From the NCBI GenBank assembly GCA_013374015.1, contig BLLL01000003.1, forward strand, positions 62,001-126,000: 64,000 nucleotides of DNA. The letters are read 5' to 3'. This DNA is from Candidatus Desulfovibrio kirbyi. GTDB taxonomy: Bacteria; Desulfobacterota; Desulfovibrionia; Desulfovibrionales; Desulfovibrionaceae. The position numbers and the translations under genes were made by a program. Positions 1 to 9,360 of the stretch are shown in pieces; the first letter of the stretch is position 1; each line of letters opens with the position of its first letter. The notes beneath the pieces are model-generated. The model was not told where the DNA came from and did no database searches. It was given only the letters and a program-made list of their open reading frames with translations.

Positions 1-96
1 CTGGTGGGGGAGGCGCGCGCGTTGCGCATGGCTGTTAAAAACAACAAGACGCGAAAGCGTTTTACGCGTCTTGCCCAACGCCTGAAGTCCGTGTGA
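1..96 (+). CDS. C-terminal end of an unidentified protein (5' truncated by window edge)
   Basis: Frame 1 is open from the window edge to a TGA at 94-96 and encodes 31 residues rich in Arg and Lys (ending TRLAQRLKSV). It is on the same strand as aroQ, 38 bases upstream of it, so the two may be co-transcribed. The fragment is too short for a family assignment. Confidence 0.45.
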   Translation: MVGEARALRMAVKNNKTRKRFTRLAQRLKSV

Positions 97-134
97 AGTC
101 GCATTAAACCATATTACCGAAAAGGGCGTATCCG

Positions 135-578
135 ATGAATATCCTCATACTTCACGGTGTTAATCTGAACATGTTCGGCAGGCGCGATCCTGCCCAGTAC
201 GGCGTTGCCACATTGCGGGAAATCAACAGCCGTCTTGTCGAGCTTGCGCGGGAGTTGAAGGTGACTGTCGGCTTTTTTCAGACAAACCACGAAGGCGCGC
301 TGGTGGAGCGCATCCACAGTATTCCTGATGAAAACGTACAGGGCGTTGTCATCAACGCCGGCGCATGGACGCATTACAGTTACGCCATACTGGATGCTCT
401 TGCCATTCTGCGCGTACCTGTAGTGGAAGTGCACTTTTCAAATGTGCACGCCCGCGAGCGTTTTCGCCACAAGTCCGTGCTTGCGCCGGCGTGTGCGGGT
501 TCTATCGCCGGATTCGGGGTTGAAAGTTACCTGTTGGGCATGCGCGCAGTCTGCGGCCTGATTTCTTCTCTTGACTGA
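135..578 (+). CDS. aroQ: Type II 3-dehydroquinate dehydratase
   Basis: AroQ dehydrates 3-dehydroquinate to 3-dehydroshikimate, the third step of the shikimate pathway, in the cytoplasm. The 147 residues match the usual length of the type II (dodecameric) enzyme. Visible family landmarks are the N-terminal strand ILHGVNLNMFGRR, the flexible lid with the catalytic Tyr in DPAQYG, the NHEGALV segment, the NAGAWTHYSYAI substrate loop, and VEVHFSNVHARERFRHKS with the catalytic His. An AAAGGG element lies 8 bases before the ATG. Type I AroD is unrelated in sequence, so the assignment is firm. Confidence 0.95.
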   Translation: MNILILHGVNLNMFGRRDPAQYGVATLREINSRLVELARELKVTVGFFQTNHEGALVERIHSIPDENVQGVVINAGAWTHYSYAILDALAILRVPVVEVHFSNVHARERFRHKSVLAPACAGSIAGFGVESYLLGMRAVCGLISSLD

Positions 579-603
579 AGACGACAATATTTTTTGCCGG
601 CGT

Positions 604-789
604 CTACCGTTTGTCCAGCACCCGTTTTGACTTGCTGAACGTGCGCGGCAACCCGACGTAATCTGTTATTTTTACCGTTATGCGCGTTTGGAGCGCCTTG
701 TGAAAACGGCGTTCCAGTTTTGCCGTAAGAGCGTCGTCAATTACCTGTCCGAGATAAATATTGACCCCGCTTAGCGCAAAAATAGTCAA
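604..789 (-). CDS. Short hypothetical ORF directly after rpsA
   Basis: This 61-codon frame opens with TTG immediately after the rpsA TAA and has no Shine-Dalgarno of its own, so it would depend on translational coupling. The product is basic (ending SKSKRVLDKR) with a predicted strand-helix start (VNIYLGQVIDDALTAKLERRF). It might be the start of a longer gene truncated by decay. There is a faint resemblance to the N-terminus of archaemetzincin-type peptidases, too weak to name it. It may not be translated. Confidence 0.25.
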   Translation of the reverse strand: MTIFALSGVNIYLGQVIDDALTAKLERRFHKALQTRITVKITDYVGLPRTFSKSKRVLDKR

Positions 790-2508
790 TTATTCCTGGA
801 TGTTTTCAGTTTCCTCAAGTTTCTGCTTCAACAGATCGCCCAAATTCTGTCCGGCTTCCTGGGAGCCGGTGTGGACTTCCTTGGGCTTGCCGCGCTCTTC
901 CTCATCCCTGATCTGCTTGATGGACAAGCCGAGGCGGCGCTCGTCAGCACTTACGAAAATTACCTTGGCTTCAATTTCCTGTCCGTCCCTGTAAATTTCT
1001 GTAGGGGTTTTCACCTTTTTGCCGGACAGTTCAGAAACGTGCACAAGGCCTTCTATGCCTTCTTCCACTTCAACAAACAAACCGAAATCCGTAATATTTG
1101 TGATAATCCCCTTGATCGTGCAACCCACGGGGTAGGTGTCCGGCACATGCCCCCAAGGATCGTCCACAATTTGCTTGATGCCCAAGGTGAATTTTTCGCT
1201 TTCCTGATCCACTGTCAGCACCTTGGCCTGAATAACGTCTCCCACCTTATAGATTTCATTCGGGTGGCGTATTTTTTTTGCCCAGGAAATATCCGACACA
1301 TGAATAAGGCCGTCAATGCCGCTCTCAATACCGACGAACATTCCAAATTCTGTGATATTTTTAATAACGCCTTCAAGGACGGTGCCTTCAGGATATTTTT
1401 CAGCCACCATTTCCCAAGGGTTTGGGTGTATCTGTTTCATACCGAGGCTGATGCGTTTTTTGTCGCCGTCCACCCCCAGAATGACAACTTCCACCTCGTC
1501 GCCGGCGTGTACCATCTGGGAGGGATGTCGCAGCTTGCGCGTCCAAGACATTTCGGATATGTGCACAAGTCCTTCCACGCCTGTTTCCAGTTCAACAAAC
1601 GCGCCATAGTCCACAAGGTTTGTGACTTTGCCGGTATATTTCGCTCCTTCGGGAAAGCGCATGGAAATATCCTGCCAGGGGTCGGGTACAAGCTGTTTGA
1701 GTCCCAGCGAAACTTTATTGTTGTCACGGTCAAAAGAAAGTACTTTCAGCGTCAAATCCTGCCCCATGACAATCATTTCCTTGGGGTGGCGGATACGCTT
1801 CCAACTCATGTCTGTGATGTGCAACAGCCCGTCCAGACCGCCAAGATCAACAAATACGCCGTATTCAGTAATGTTTTTGGCCTTGCCGGTGACAGTTTGC
1901 CCTTCTTCCAAGGTACGGAGCAAATCCTGGCGTTTGGAGTCGCGCTCCTCTTCCAGCAGGACGCGCCGCGAGACAATCACATTGTTGCGGCGGCGGTTGA
2001 TCTTGAGCACACGGAATTCAAATTCCTGGCTGACAAGAGCGTCCATATCCGGCACAGGACGTAAATCCACATGAGAACCGGGCAAAAACGCTTCCACGCC
2101 GTCAATATCCACTGTATAGCCGCCCTTGATGCGACGTACGATGTGTCCTTTGATAACTTTTTTGTTTTCCTGTACATCTTCAAGCTGGTCAAAGACCTGC
2201 ATGCGCTTTGCTTTTTCAAAGGAAAGGGTGATGGTGCCGTCCATTTCATTTTTGCGCACCACATATACGTCTATCCTGTCGCCGACATTGACAGACATAT
2301 TGCCTGTGGCGTCCCGAAATTCGGAGGCCGGAATTTGTCCTTCAGACTTGAAATTAACGTCAACCAGCACGCTGTCGTCCGTCACGCGGACAATTTCACC
2401 CTTGACAATGGAACCATCTTCAAAATCGCCGAAATCAGGGCTAAGATAATTTTCAAGGACGCTTTCAAAATTTATTTCGTTGTCATGCCCAGTTTCCACA
2501 GTTACCAT
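790..2508 (-). CDS. rpsA: 30S ribosomal protein S1
   Basis: S1 binds mRNA at the 30S platform and helps initiation on structured leaders. The 572-residue product has the normal six OB-fold S1 repeats: two degenerate N-terminal ribosome-binding repeats, then four close copies recognisable by the recurring GxFVxLxxGxxGLxHxSxxSW pattern and the KVSLGLKQ / RISLGMKQ / FTLGIKQ endings. The start ATG follows a strong TGGAGG (2517-2522) by 8 bases. An in-frame-shifted ATG just upstream at 2516 stops after four codons. A promoter-like pair lies about 45 bases upstream of the start. Confidence 0.97.
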   Translation of the reverse strand: MVTVETGHDNEINFESVLENYLSPDFGDFEDGSIVKGEIVRVTDDSVLVDVNFKSEGQIPASEFRDATGNMSVNVGDRIDVYVVRKNEMDGTITLSFEKAKRMQVFDQLEDVQENKKVIKGHIVRRIKGGYTVDIDGVEAFLPGSHVDLRPVPDMDALVSQEFEFRVLKINRRRNNVIVSRRVLLEEERDSKRQDLLRTLEEGQTVTGKAKNITEYGVFVDLGGLDGLLHITDMSWKRIRHPKEMIVMGQDLTLKVLSFDRDNNKVSLGLKQLVPDPWQDISMRFPEGAKYTGKVTNLVDYGAFVELETGVEGLVHISEMSWTRKLRHPSQMVHAGDEVEVVILGVDGDKKRISLGMKQIHPNPWEMVAEKYPEGTVLEGVIKNITEFGMFVGIESGIDGLIHVSDISWAKKIRHPNEIYKVGDVIQAKVLTVDQESEKFTLGIKQIVDDPWGHVPDTYPVGCTIKGIITNITDFGLFVEVEEGIEGLVHVSELSGKKVKTPTEIYRDGQEIEAKVIFVSADERRLGLSIKQIRDEEERGKPKEVHTGSQEAGQNLGDLLKQKLEETENIQE

Positions 2509-2552
2509 ATTGCCATGCCTCCAAATAGTTTCTCTCCATACGGGAGTCAGTA

Positions 2553-2581
2553 ATATTATGGTAAAGGATAAAAAAACACAA
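2553..2581 (-). promoter_or_regulatory. Candidate sigma70 promoter for rpsA
   Basis: On the minus strand TTGTGT (2576-2581) and TAATAT (2553-2558) are separated by 17 bases, 45 bases upstream of the rpsA start codon. The -10 is good and the -35 is weak (4 of 6). Confidence 0.4.
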
Positions 2582-2662
2582 GCTTAAATATTGACAGGTA
2601 AAGCCGGTCGCCGACAATTTTTGACAAATTTCGCATAATCATACAACATCAGGACAGGCAGT

Positions 2663-3748
2663 ATGCTTACCCTTACAATTTCCATTGCTATTGCCGTGAT
2701 AATTTCTTTTTTTTGTTCTCTCACAGAAGCCGCCCTGTATGCCGTGCCCTGGTCGTCCATTGAAAAAATGCGGCGCGCCGGACAGGCCGCCGGCGAGCGT
2801 CTGTACCGGTTGCGAATCGCCATCGACAAACCCATCGCGGCCATTCTGACGCTGAACACCACAGCCAACACCGCGGGGGCCACAGTGGCAGGCGCGGCCT
2901 TTCTCGGCGCTTTCGGCGCGGAATATATGCCGGTTTTCGCCGTTGTGTTTACCCTGATTGTACTGGCGCTGGGAGAAATTGTGCCAAAAACCCTCGGCGT
3001 GGCCAATGCCGCCCCTGTAGCCGCCTTTATGTCCCGCGCTCTGGTTGTGACAATAAAGGCGGTTTCACCGCTACTCTGGCTTACCGGCATGCTCACCAGA
3101 CTTGTGTCCGCGCCTGCGGGGGGACCGAACATTTCAGAAGATGACATCCGCGCCGCGGCAAGCCTTTCGCGTCAGGCAGGGCAAATCAAACCGTATGAAG
3201 AGCGGTTTATCCGCAATGTGCTCGCGCTAGATCAAAAGCGCGTGCGTGACATCATGACGCCGCGCACAGTGGTCTTTTCTCTGCCTGAAGAAATGACAGT
3301 GGAAAAGGCCTACTCAAATCCCGCCATCTGGCATGTCAGCCGCATTCCTGTTTACGGCGACGATAACGAAGACCTGGTGGGCGTTGTTGAACGCCGCGCG
3401 CTGGACCGCTGCTTCAAGGAAAACAGGCTGAATACGCCCCTCTCGGAAATTATGCGTCCTCTGTATTTTGTTTTGGAAACGCAAACGCTGGACGTACTGT
3501 TGCACGAACTGCTCAAGTCACGAGGTCATCTTTTCGCCGTGCTGGACGAATATGCGGGGCTGGCCGGCGTTGTTTCCTTGGAAGACGTTCTGGAAGAAAT
3601 ACTGGGCAGTGAAATTATGGATGAAAGCGATCGCGTTGCCGATTTGCGCGCTCTGGCACGGCAGAGTCGCAAGGCGCTGACAGAGAAAGGCGGTGTGGGG
3701 CGGATGAAAACGTATAATAAGCCTGATGCCGCTTTGAAATCATATTGA
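2663..3748 (+). CDS. CNNM/CorC-type membrane protein with CBS pair
   Basis: This is a member of the HlyC/CorC/CNNM family (DUF21 plus CBS), often annotated as hemolysin and linked to magnesium/cobalt efflux. Residues 1 to about 155 form the DUF21 membrane domain: hydrophobic segments, LNTTANTAGATVAGA, and the LGEIVPKTLG motif typical of the family. A CBS pair follows (about 190-320; DIMTPRTVVF and VVSLEDVLEEILGSEIMDESD). At 361 residues it stops right after the CBS pair and lacks the C-terminal CorC_HlyC domain of longer relatives. It is divergent from rpsA, and the start follows CAGGACAGGCAGT. Confidence 0.88.
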   Translation: MLTLTISIAIAVIISFFCSLTEAALYAVPWSSIEKMRRAGQAAGERLYRLRIAIDKPIAAILTLNTTANTAGATVAGAAFLGAFGAEYMPVFAVVFTLIVLALGEIVPKTLGVANAAPVAAFMSRALVVTIKAVSPLLWLTGMLTRLVSAPAGGPNISEDDIRAAASLSRQAGQIKPYEERFIRNVLALDQKRVRDIMTPRTVVFSLPEEMTVEKAYSNPAIWHVSRIPVYGDDNEDLVGVVERRALDRCFKENRLNTPLSEIMRPLYFVLETQTLDVLLHELLKSRGHLFAVLDEYAGLAGVVSLEDVLEEILGSEIMDESDRVADLRALARQSRKALTEKGGVGRMKTYNKPDAALKSY

Positions 3749-3798
3749 GAATTTGATGGCAATCCTTTGATTCTGAGCGCCCTCTTTCCTGATTTTGC

Positions 3799-6663
3799 CT
3801 ATGTGCCGCACAGGGCGGCATACGGGCACCAGGTGCAGTGCCTGTCTGGGGCAGCCGCGAATTGTTTTGCCGTTTTCATGTGTTCCACTGTTAGGGCAAG
3901 CGCAAGTTCGCAATATTCCAGAGCGCGCTGCCGCTCGTCATCTTCAAGGTCGCCAAACAGTGGCATTTCCGCGCCCGTATCCCGCAGATTGACAAAGGCC
4001 GCGTTGCCCGGAGGGGCATTGTGGGTTTCTGGCAAACCACCGAGCATGGCCAGATAGCACGGCAGTTGCAGGCTGGACAGGCGTTCACGCAATGCTTCAA
4101 AGAGTGGGACAGGGGATATCCGCGCGTCTTTGCCGCATGCTGTGCGTATTTTTTCAAAAAAATCAGAGTCTGACCAAAGCGTGGCATCGGATTTATTGAT
4201 GAAGCCTGTTTTGTAATCCATTACATGCAAGCGTTTGTCACGCAAATCCAGCCTGTCCATAATCCCTTTGAAAGAATACGTCTGTCCTGCCAGCAAAAGC
4301 GGTAGCGACAGAGAATGCTCAAGACACAAAATTGTTGTGCGTTCCGGCTGCCTGTTCAGATATTGTTCAAGACGCAACGGTACGGCTGTGAGCAGCATCA
4401 AATAGCTGTCCGCCGGCAGAAAATGGCGCAAATTTTCCTGTTTGACGGTATGGGCAAAACATTTGTTGAGTATTTTGCGTGAAATATCCCCACGGCACAC
4501 TTCCTTGCCGATATACGGCATATAGAGCGCGTGCAGTGTTTTGTGCAGGCAGTTGCCGACGGCAACCGGGTCGTCGCCCTCGTTGGGTTCTTTTAACGGG
4601 TCAAGGCGGCACAGATACTGCCAGGCAAAACGCAGAGGACAGCGCAGATATACGTCAAGAAGCGTTGCTGAAAGGGGCTTGCGCAACAGAACATGCAGTG
4701 TTGTGTCCAGAGCGTACGAACGTTGCAGGCTTTTTGGCGTGCTTTGCTGGGCGCGCACAGTGCAAGAAGCTGTTTTGAAGCGCATATCGTCAGGTTTCAG
4801 AAGGGCTTTGTCGCGCTGCTCCTCCTCCCAGATCAACTGTTCAATAAAACGGCTGCGAGTTTTTTTCCCATCGGTAAAGGCCGACCTGTTGACGCCCTCC
4901 TGCCAAAAGAAATGCACTTCATTGGCGCCGGCGCAAAGCCTGTACAGGGTATGGGCAAAGGCCAGTTCGCGACTGCGCGCGTCAGGCAGACCAAGCACTC
5001 TTCTGAGCGGGTTGGGAAGCAGCGGGTCTTGTGGAGGATTGCCCGGCAATTTGTCATCGGTAGCGTCCAGAAAGATCACACGATCAAAATGTAGCAAGCG
5101 CGTTTCAAGCGGACCAAGCACCTGCAGGCCTGTGAGCGGTTCCGCTTCAAAGGGAATTCGTTCACGGCGCACTGTCTGGCGTGTGATCTCGTGCAGCACA
5201 GTCATCGGAAATTCTTCCGAAAGAGAGGATTCGCGCAAAACAGGCGCAACAGTATATTGCAGGCGGTTCAAGGCCTCGGCATCAAGGGGGAACTGACTCC
5301 AGAGGTCGCCGCCGTATGTGATCAGGAAATGACAGAAGGCCAAGAGCCAGTCCCCCATCTGCAGGGTTGTTTTCACACGCGCAAGGTCGCGCACAAGCAC
5401 CTGCAAGGCATCTGCAAGCAGGGAGCGCAGGGGAGGTGAGATCGTTTCCAGATAGCCGTCCGTCAGGGCATCCAGATCTACAAAACATCTGCCCACCTTG
5501 CCCTGTAAGGGTTGAAGGGCTTCACGCAGACACGCGCCGCCGGTTTTCAACATGTTGAGATATGGATGGCGCAGGCACTGTAAAAACGTGCGCCAGTAAT
5601 AACGGCCATCCTCAGTCGCAGTGGTCTGCAAACGAAACAGGATTTCCAGCAGACGGTTCACTGAAGTGCGCGAAAATGGATATCCCATTGAAATATTAAT
5701 ATTTTTGTCCGGGATGTGGTGGAGCGCAGGCATAAGCAGCCCGCTGTCCGGCAGGACAAGGGCTGTGGAGGCGCACACGTCGGCCTCACTGAGGAGCAGT
5801 GCACGCAGTTCCTGAAGCTGTGAATGACAGTCGTAGCCGGAAAAAAAGAAAATGCGCGGCCTAGAATCATAGTCAGCGCCCGGCACAGCCTCTTTGACCT
5901 GCGCTTTCCAGCGGTGCAGCCACACGCTGTGCTCCGCGCACGCCCAATGCCCTTGCTGTGTCGCGAGCAGGGGGTCGGTATGCAGGCAGATATGGGCGCC
6001 GGCCTGCCAAAGTCTGCGCAGCAGACAGTCCTGTGTTTTTGTGAGAAGAAAAAAACCCGCGATAAACACCGGTCTGTCCGGAAGCGGTTGCAAAAGTGGT
6101 GGCAGTGTTTCTGTTTGACAGGCCACGGCATAGTCTAGGCCGGGGGTTGTCCAACCGTGTTCGGAAAGCGCGTTGAGATACCGGCTGTGCAGTCGCCCCA
6201 GAGCGCCCAATAAGGCCGCGGCGGGCGCGGCAACTTCAACGTGCGCCATGTCCGCCGCCTGAACGCGCTGTATAAAACATTCTTCCAGCAAGGCGGCAAG
6301 GCGTAGTCCCCAAGGCAAAAAATCAGACAGGCTTTTGCCGGCAAAACGCGCTGAAAGCAGCGCGTCTTCTTTTGCTAGGTCACGCACGCAGGCATGAAGC
6401 AGAGCGGCGCGGTCCAGTTCGCCGGCGGCGCGCAGGGGAGGGCGTGCGTGGCAACACCACACGGCAGCCGTCTCCGCAATGGTCATCATGGACGGCGGAG
6501 GCTTGCCTTCCTGCGCGTACAACCGCGCGACATATCGCGCGGGGCGTTTGTTGGGCACAATCAGCAGGGCAGGCGCGTTGTCGCTCACTGCCTCCAACAC
6601 GTTTTTCAGATCAGGAAGAAAAGGGCGTTGCCAAGGGAAAATCAAAAAAGGCGCGCCACTCAC
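3799..6663 (-). CDS. AddB-like exonuclease subunit (inactivated helicase fold plus PD-(D/E)XK nuclease)
   Basis: This is the probable nuclease partner in an AddAB/RecBCD-like double-strand-break resection complex. The first two thirds resemble AddB's helicase-like region without a clear Walker A. The C-terminal third holds a RecB-family nuclease: D803 in MDRLD and D816-Y-K818 form the metal-binding motif. A four-Cys iron-sulfur site is suggested by one Cys in the YLRCPLRFAW segment plus three in CTWCPYAALC at the C-terminus, as in AddB. The start ATG overlaps the stop of the upstream helicase gene by 4 bases (ATGA), so the two are translationally coupled. Length (954) is shorter than Bacillus AddB (about 1160). 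Confidence 0.85.
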   Translation of the reverse strand: MSGAPFLIFPWQRPFLPDLKNVLEAVSDNAPALLIVPNKRPARYVARLYAQEGKPPPSMMTIAETAAVWCCHARPPLRAAGELDRAALLHACVRDLAKEDALLSARFAGKSLSDFLPWGLRLAALLEECFIQRVQAADMAHVEVAAPAAALLGALGRLHSRYLNALSEHGWTTPGLDYAVACQTETLPPLLQPLPDRPVFIAGFFLLTKTQDCLLRRLWQAGAHICLHTDPLLATQQGHWACAEHSVWLHRWKAQVKEAVPGADYDSRPRIFFFSGYDCHSQLQELRALLLSEADVCASTALVLPDSGLLMPALHHIPDKNINISMGYPFSRTSVNRLLEILFRLQTTATEDGRYYWRTFLQCLRHPYLNMLKTGGACLREALQPLQGKVGRCFVDLDALTDGYLETISPPLRSLLADALQVLVRDLARVKTTLQMGDWLLAFCHFLITYGGDLWSQFPLDAEALNRLQYTVAPVLRESSLSEEFPMTVLHEITRQTVRRERIPFEAEPLTGLQVLGPLETRLLHFDRVIFLDATDDKLPGNPPQDPLLPNPLRRVLGLPDARSRELAFAHTLYRLCAGANEVHFFWQEGVNRSAFTDGKKTRSRFIEQLIWEEEQRDKALLKPDDMRFKTASCTVRAQQSTPKSLQRSYALDTTLHVLLRKPLSATLLDVYLRCPLRFAWQYLCRLDPLKEPNEGDDPVAVGNCLHKTLHALYMPYIGKEVCRGDISRKILNKCFAHTVKQENLRHFLPADSYLMLLTAVPLRLEQYLNRQPERTTILCLEHSLSLPLLLAGQTYSFKGIMDRLDLRDKRLHVMDYKTGFINKSDATLWSDSDFFEKIRTACGKDARISPVPLFEALRERLSSLQLPCYLAMLGGLPETHNAPPGNAAFVNLRDTGAEMPLFGDLEDDERQRALEYCELALALTVEHMKTAKQFAAAPDRHCTWCPYAALCGT

Positions 6664-9356
6664 AGAACATCCTGTTCGTCCGGCTGTAAATCAACGGAGG
6701 AGGAAGATATCTTCAAATGTGGCAACCATTCCATGGGACGCCAGTTGTCGAAAAAAGTTTGTCGTTGCGGAGGGGTGAGCGCATCGCGCTGAGGGGGTTG
6801 CGGAGAATCGCATGGTTCCGGCCGGCCGGAAGTGTAGGGCAGGGCAATATCCGCATGTTGCCAGAGCACAGTCATTGCCGCGCTGAGCGTTTGTGTTTTG
6901 GCAGAGTCGCTGTTGGTATGAAAAATATGGAGCTCCTCCTGCGCGCGGGTACAGGCCACATAGAGCAGATGCAGATTTTCACGACAATTTTGCGCAAATT
7001 CCGTGTAATACTGATGCGCGTCAAGTTTGCGGGTATTTGAAACAGCCAGGCGAAGAGTGTTGTGCTCTTTGAGAAAGGGTTTGCTGTCAACTTTTACACT
7101 AAAATTTGTCATGGGCAGAATCACGACAGGCGCTTCCAACCCCTTGGATTTGTGTATGGTCATAACGCGCACCGCATTCATGTTTTCCGGCATGGGAACT
7201 TTTTCTTCACTGTTATCGTGCCAATATTGTAAAAAATCTGACAACGAGATAGTATTTTTTGATTCCGCATTCTGCACAACTTCCATAAAACGTCGCAAAA
7301 AAATACACGCCTCAGGAAAACGCTCTTCCACCGCAAGGCGCAACAGCCATTCCTGCACAGTGTCGTACAGCGTCATCAAACCCGCCCTAGTGTAAAAAGG
7401 CTCCAGCAACCTCTGCCAAATACGCGGCCAGCGTTTGCTGAACGCCAGATACAGCGGCTTCTGCCCATGTTCCGCGCACCAGTCATGCAGCGTATCCCAC
7501 GAAAGTTCGCGCGTTTCTTCATGCTCCAGAAAAATGGAACCGGTGATCACTGTCCAGAACGCAGGATCGTCTTCCGGAAGCGCCATACATTCCAAAAAAG
7601 CAACAAGCTGGATTATCAAAGAGTGCTGCGCGAGCAGGAGACTGTTTTCCGTGATAACGGGGATGCATTCTTCCGCAAGGCGCTCCGCTATAGCGCCCGC
7701 CGTATTGTTGCCGCGCACCAGCACCAGAATGTCCGACAAGGGTCTGCGCCAAAGATCAGTGCGCAGCAGATCGCACAAGGCCTCCATGGCCAATGCGCGC
7801 AATTCCTCACTGTGTGCCGCCTCAAGCGGCACTATGTTGACAAGACCGCCGCGCTGCGTTTTTGGTGAATACGCCTGCCTTGTGTTCGCAAAGGCCTTGC
7901 TCACCTGTCGGGATTCTGCCGCAAGAATGTGTTCCGGCATGTCATCGGAAAATGACCGCAGAACCTGCCTGGCAACGGCGTTGTCCGCAAGCGGCGCGAA
8001 AAAGCAGTTGTTGTAGTCAATAATTTCACTGCGGCTACGCCAGTTACAGGTCAGCGTATGGCTCGCCGAATCCGGAGCAATGTTCGCCAATGTCGCATCG
8101 TTGAGAATACTGTCAAAAAGCTCAGGTTTGGCGCCACGCCATCCATAGACAGACTGTTTAACATCGCCGACCCATGTCAGGGAACCATTACGGGAAAGTG
8201 CTTCTTCAATAAGGGGATGCAGCGCCGCCCATTGTTCGGCGTTTGTGTCCTGAAACTCATCCAGCAGGAAATGCCGAAAGCGTGTTCCAAGACGGCAGAG
8301 AATGTCAGAGACGCCGTATTCTCCCTGCAGGGCTTTTAAGGCATATACCGGGATCAGGACAGCGGGCAGTTCCTGATTTTTATTGGCAAGAAATCTTTTT
8401 GCAAGAGCACGTGCAAGCTCAACAAAGGGAATACGGTAGAGCGCGTCGGCAAGCACGGAGCCTTGCGCACGGCATTGCCCCGCACAGGCGGCATATGCGG
8501 AAAAAAATTCGGCCACATTGTCAGGAATGACAGCATGTTTGCGAAAAAGTTCCGCAACGTTTTGTTTAAGGGCGTACGCGGAGTCGCATTTTTCTGCATT
8601 GCCCTCAGCCAACCCTTGCACAGCGTCCAGAGCGGGCTTTTTCCAAGGCAGGTTGCGCGCTTCAGACAAAAAACGCCGTGCCGCCTGAATGGTCTGTTTT
8701 TTCAGTGTAGACAGAGTATTGCGTATGTCAGCCTCCGGCGATAACGCATCAAACGCGCCGCGCAGGGCATCGTCAAACAGTCCGCGCAGTGGCCGCAGTA
8801 TACTTTCCCCGGACAAAAAACCTTTATGTGTGCCGTGTTCAACCAGCGCTTTACAGGCTTTGCGCAACCATACAGTAACCTCCCCCTGATCGGTTCGTTC
8901 TGTCAGAAGGGCAAAATACGGCATCAGGACTTCTTCGCTGGAAAAAACAGGCTGAAAATCAGGGTGCAGATTCAGATCAAGGGCCGCGGCACGTACGACA
9001 AGATGCAACAGGCTGTCGATGGTGCGGATGTTGAGCGCGTTCATATCGCGCATAATAACAGCAAGCTGCGCGCGGGCTTTTTGTGGAGGGATGGAAAAGT
9101 CAGACTCTGACTCGCCCAGCGCGGCAAGTTTAAGATTTTTCAGAATACGCGCGCGCATTTCGTCCGCGGCGGCGTTTGTAAAGGTTATGGCCAAAATATC
9201 GCTTAAACCGAACGCAGTTTTGTCCTGTAGCGCGGCACAGACAGAAGACATGGCCTGCGATTCGTCGCACTCTGTAAGGCGGTACAAAAAACGGCGGGTC
9301 AATTCAAAAGTTTTTCCGGAACCTGCCGATGCCGCCACCTGTGTGAGGTTTGACAT
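6660..9356 (-). CDS. AddA-like UvrD/RecB-family helicase subunit
   Basis: This superfamily 1A DNA helicase is the likely motor of the AddAB-like pair. Visible motifs include Walker A (ASAGSGKT, residues 9-16), DILAITFTNAAADEMRAR, the Walker B DEFQDTNAEQW, WVGDVKQSVYGWRGA, RVMTIHKSKGLEAPVVILP and LLYVACTRAQEELHIF. The protein ends at 898 residues, about 70 residues after the last helicase-associated segment, and I see no C-terminal PD-(D/E)XK nuclease, unlike canonical AddA or RecB. If real, the complex would have only the nuclease of the AddB-like partner. The gene begins 4 bases after pfkA on the same strand. Confidence 0.88.
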   Translation of the reverse strand: MSNLTQVAASAGSGKTFELTRRFLYRLTECDESQAMSSVCAALQDKTAFGLSDILAITFTNAAADEMRARILKNLKLAALGESESDFSIPPQKARAQLAVIMRDMNALNIRTIDSLLHLVVRAAALDLNLHPDFQPVFSSEEVLMPYFALLTERTDQGEVTVWLRKACKALVEHGTHKGFLSGESILRPLRGLFDDALRGAFDALSPEADIRNTLSTLKKQTIQAARRFLSEARNLPWKKPALDAVQGLAEGNAEKCDSAYALKQNVAELFRKHAVIPDNVAEFFSAYAACAGQCRAQGSVLADALYRIPFVELARALAKRFLANKNQELPAVLIPVYALKALQGEYGVSDILCRLGTRFRHFLLDEFQDTNAEQWAALHPLIEEALSRNGSLTWVGDVKQSVYGWRGAKPELFDSILNDATLANIAPDSASHTLTCNWRSRSEIIDYNNCFFAPLADNAVARQVLRSFSDDMPEHILAAESRQVSKAFANTRQAYSPKTQRGGLVNIVPLEAAHSEELRALAMEALCDLLRTDLWRRPLSDILVLVRGNNTAGAIAERLAEECIPVITENSLLLAQHSLIIQLVAFLECMALPEDDPAFWTVITGSIFLEHEETRELSWDTLHDWCAEHGQKPLYLAFSKRWPRIWQRLLEPFYTRAGLMTLYDTVQEWLLRLAVEERFPEACIFLRRFMEVVQNAESKNTISLSDFLQYWHDNSEEKVPMPENMNAVRVMTIHKSKGLEAPVVILPMTNFSVKVDSKPFLKEHNTLRLAVSNTRKLDAHQYYTEFAQNCRENLHLLYVACTRAQEELHIFHTNSDSAKTQTLSAAMTVLWQHADIALPYTSGRPEPCDSPQPPQRDALTPPQRQTFFDNWRPMEWLPHLKISSSSVDLQPDEQDVL

Positions 9357-9360
9357 GCGC

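Noticed and set aside
871..2064. 397-codon plus-strand ORF opposite rpsA
   Set aside because: It is the antisense shadow of the S1 repeats; codon pattern and motifs support rpsA only.
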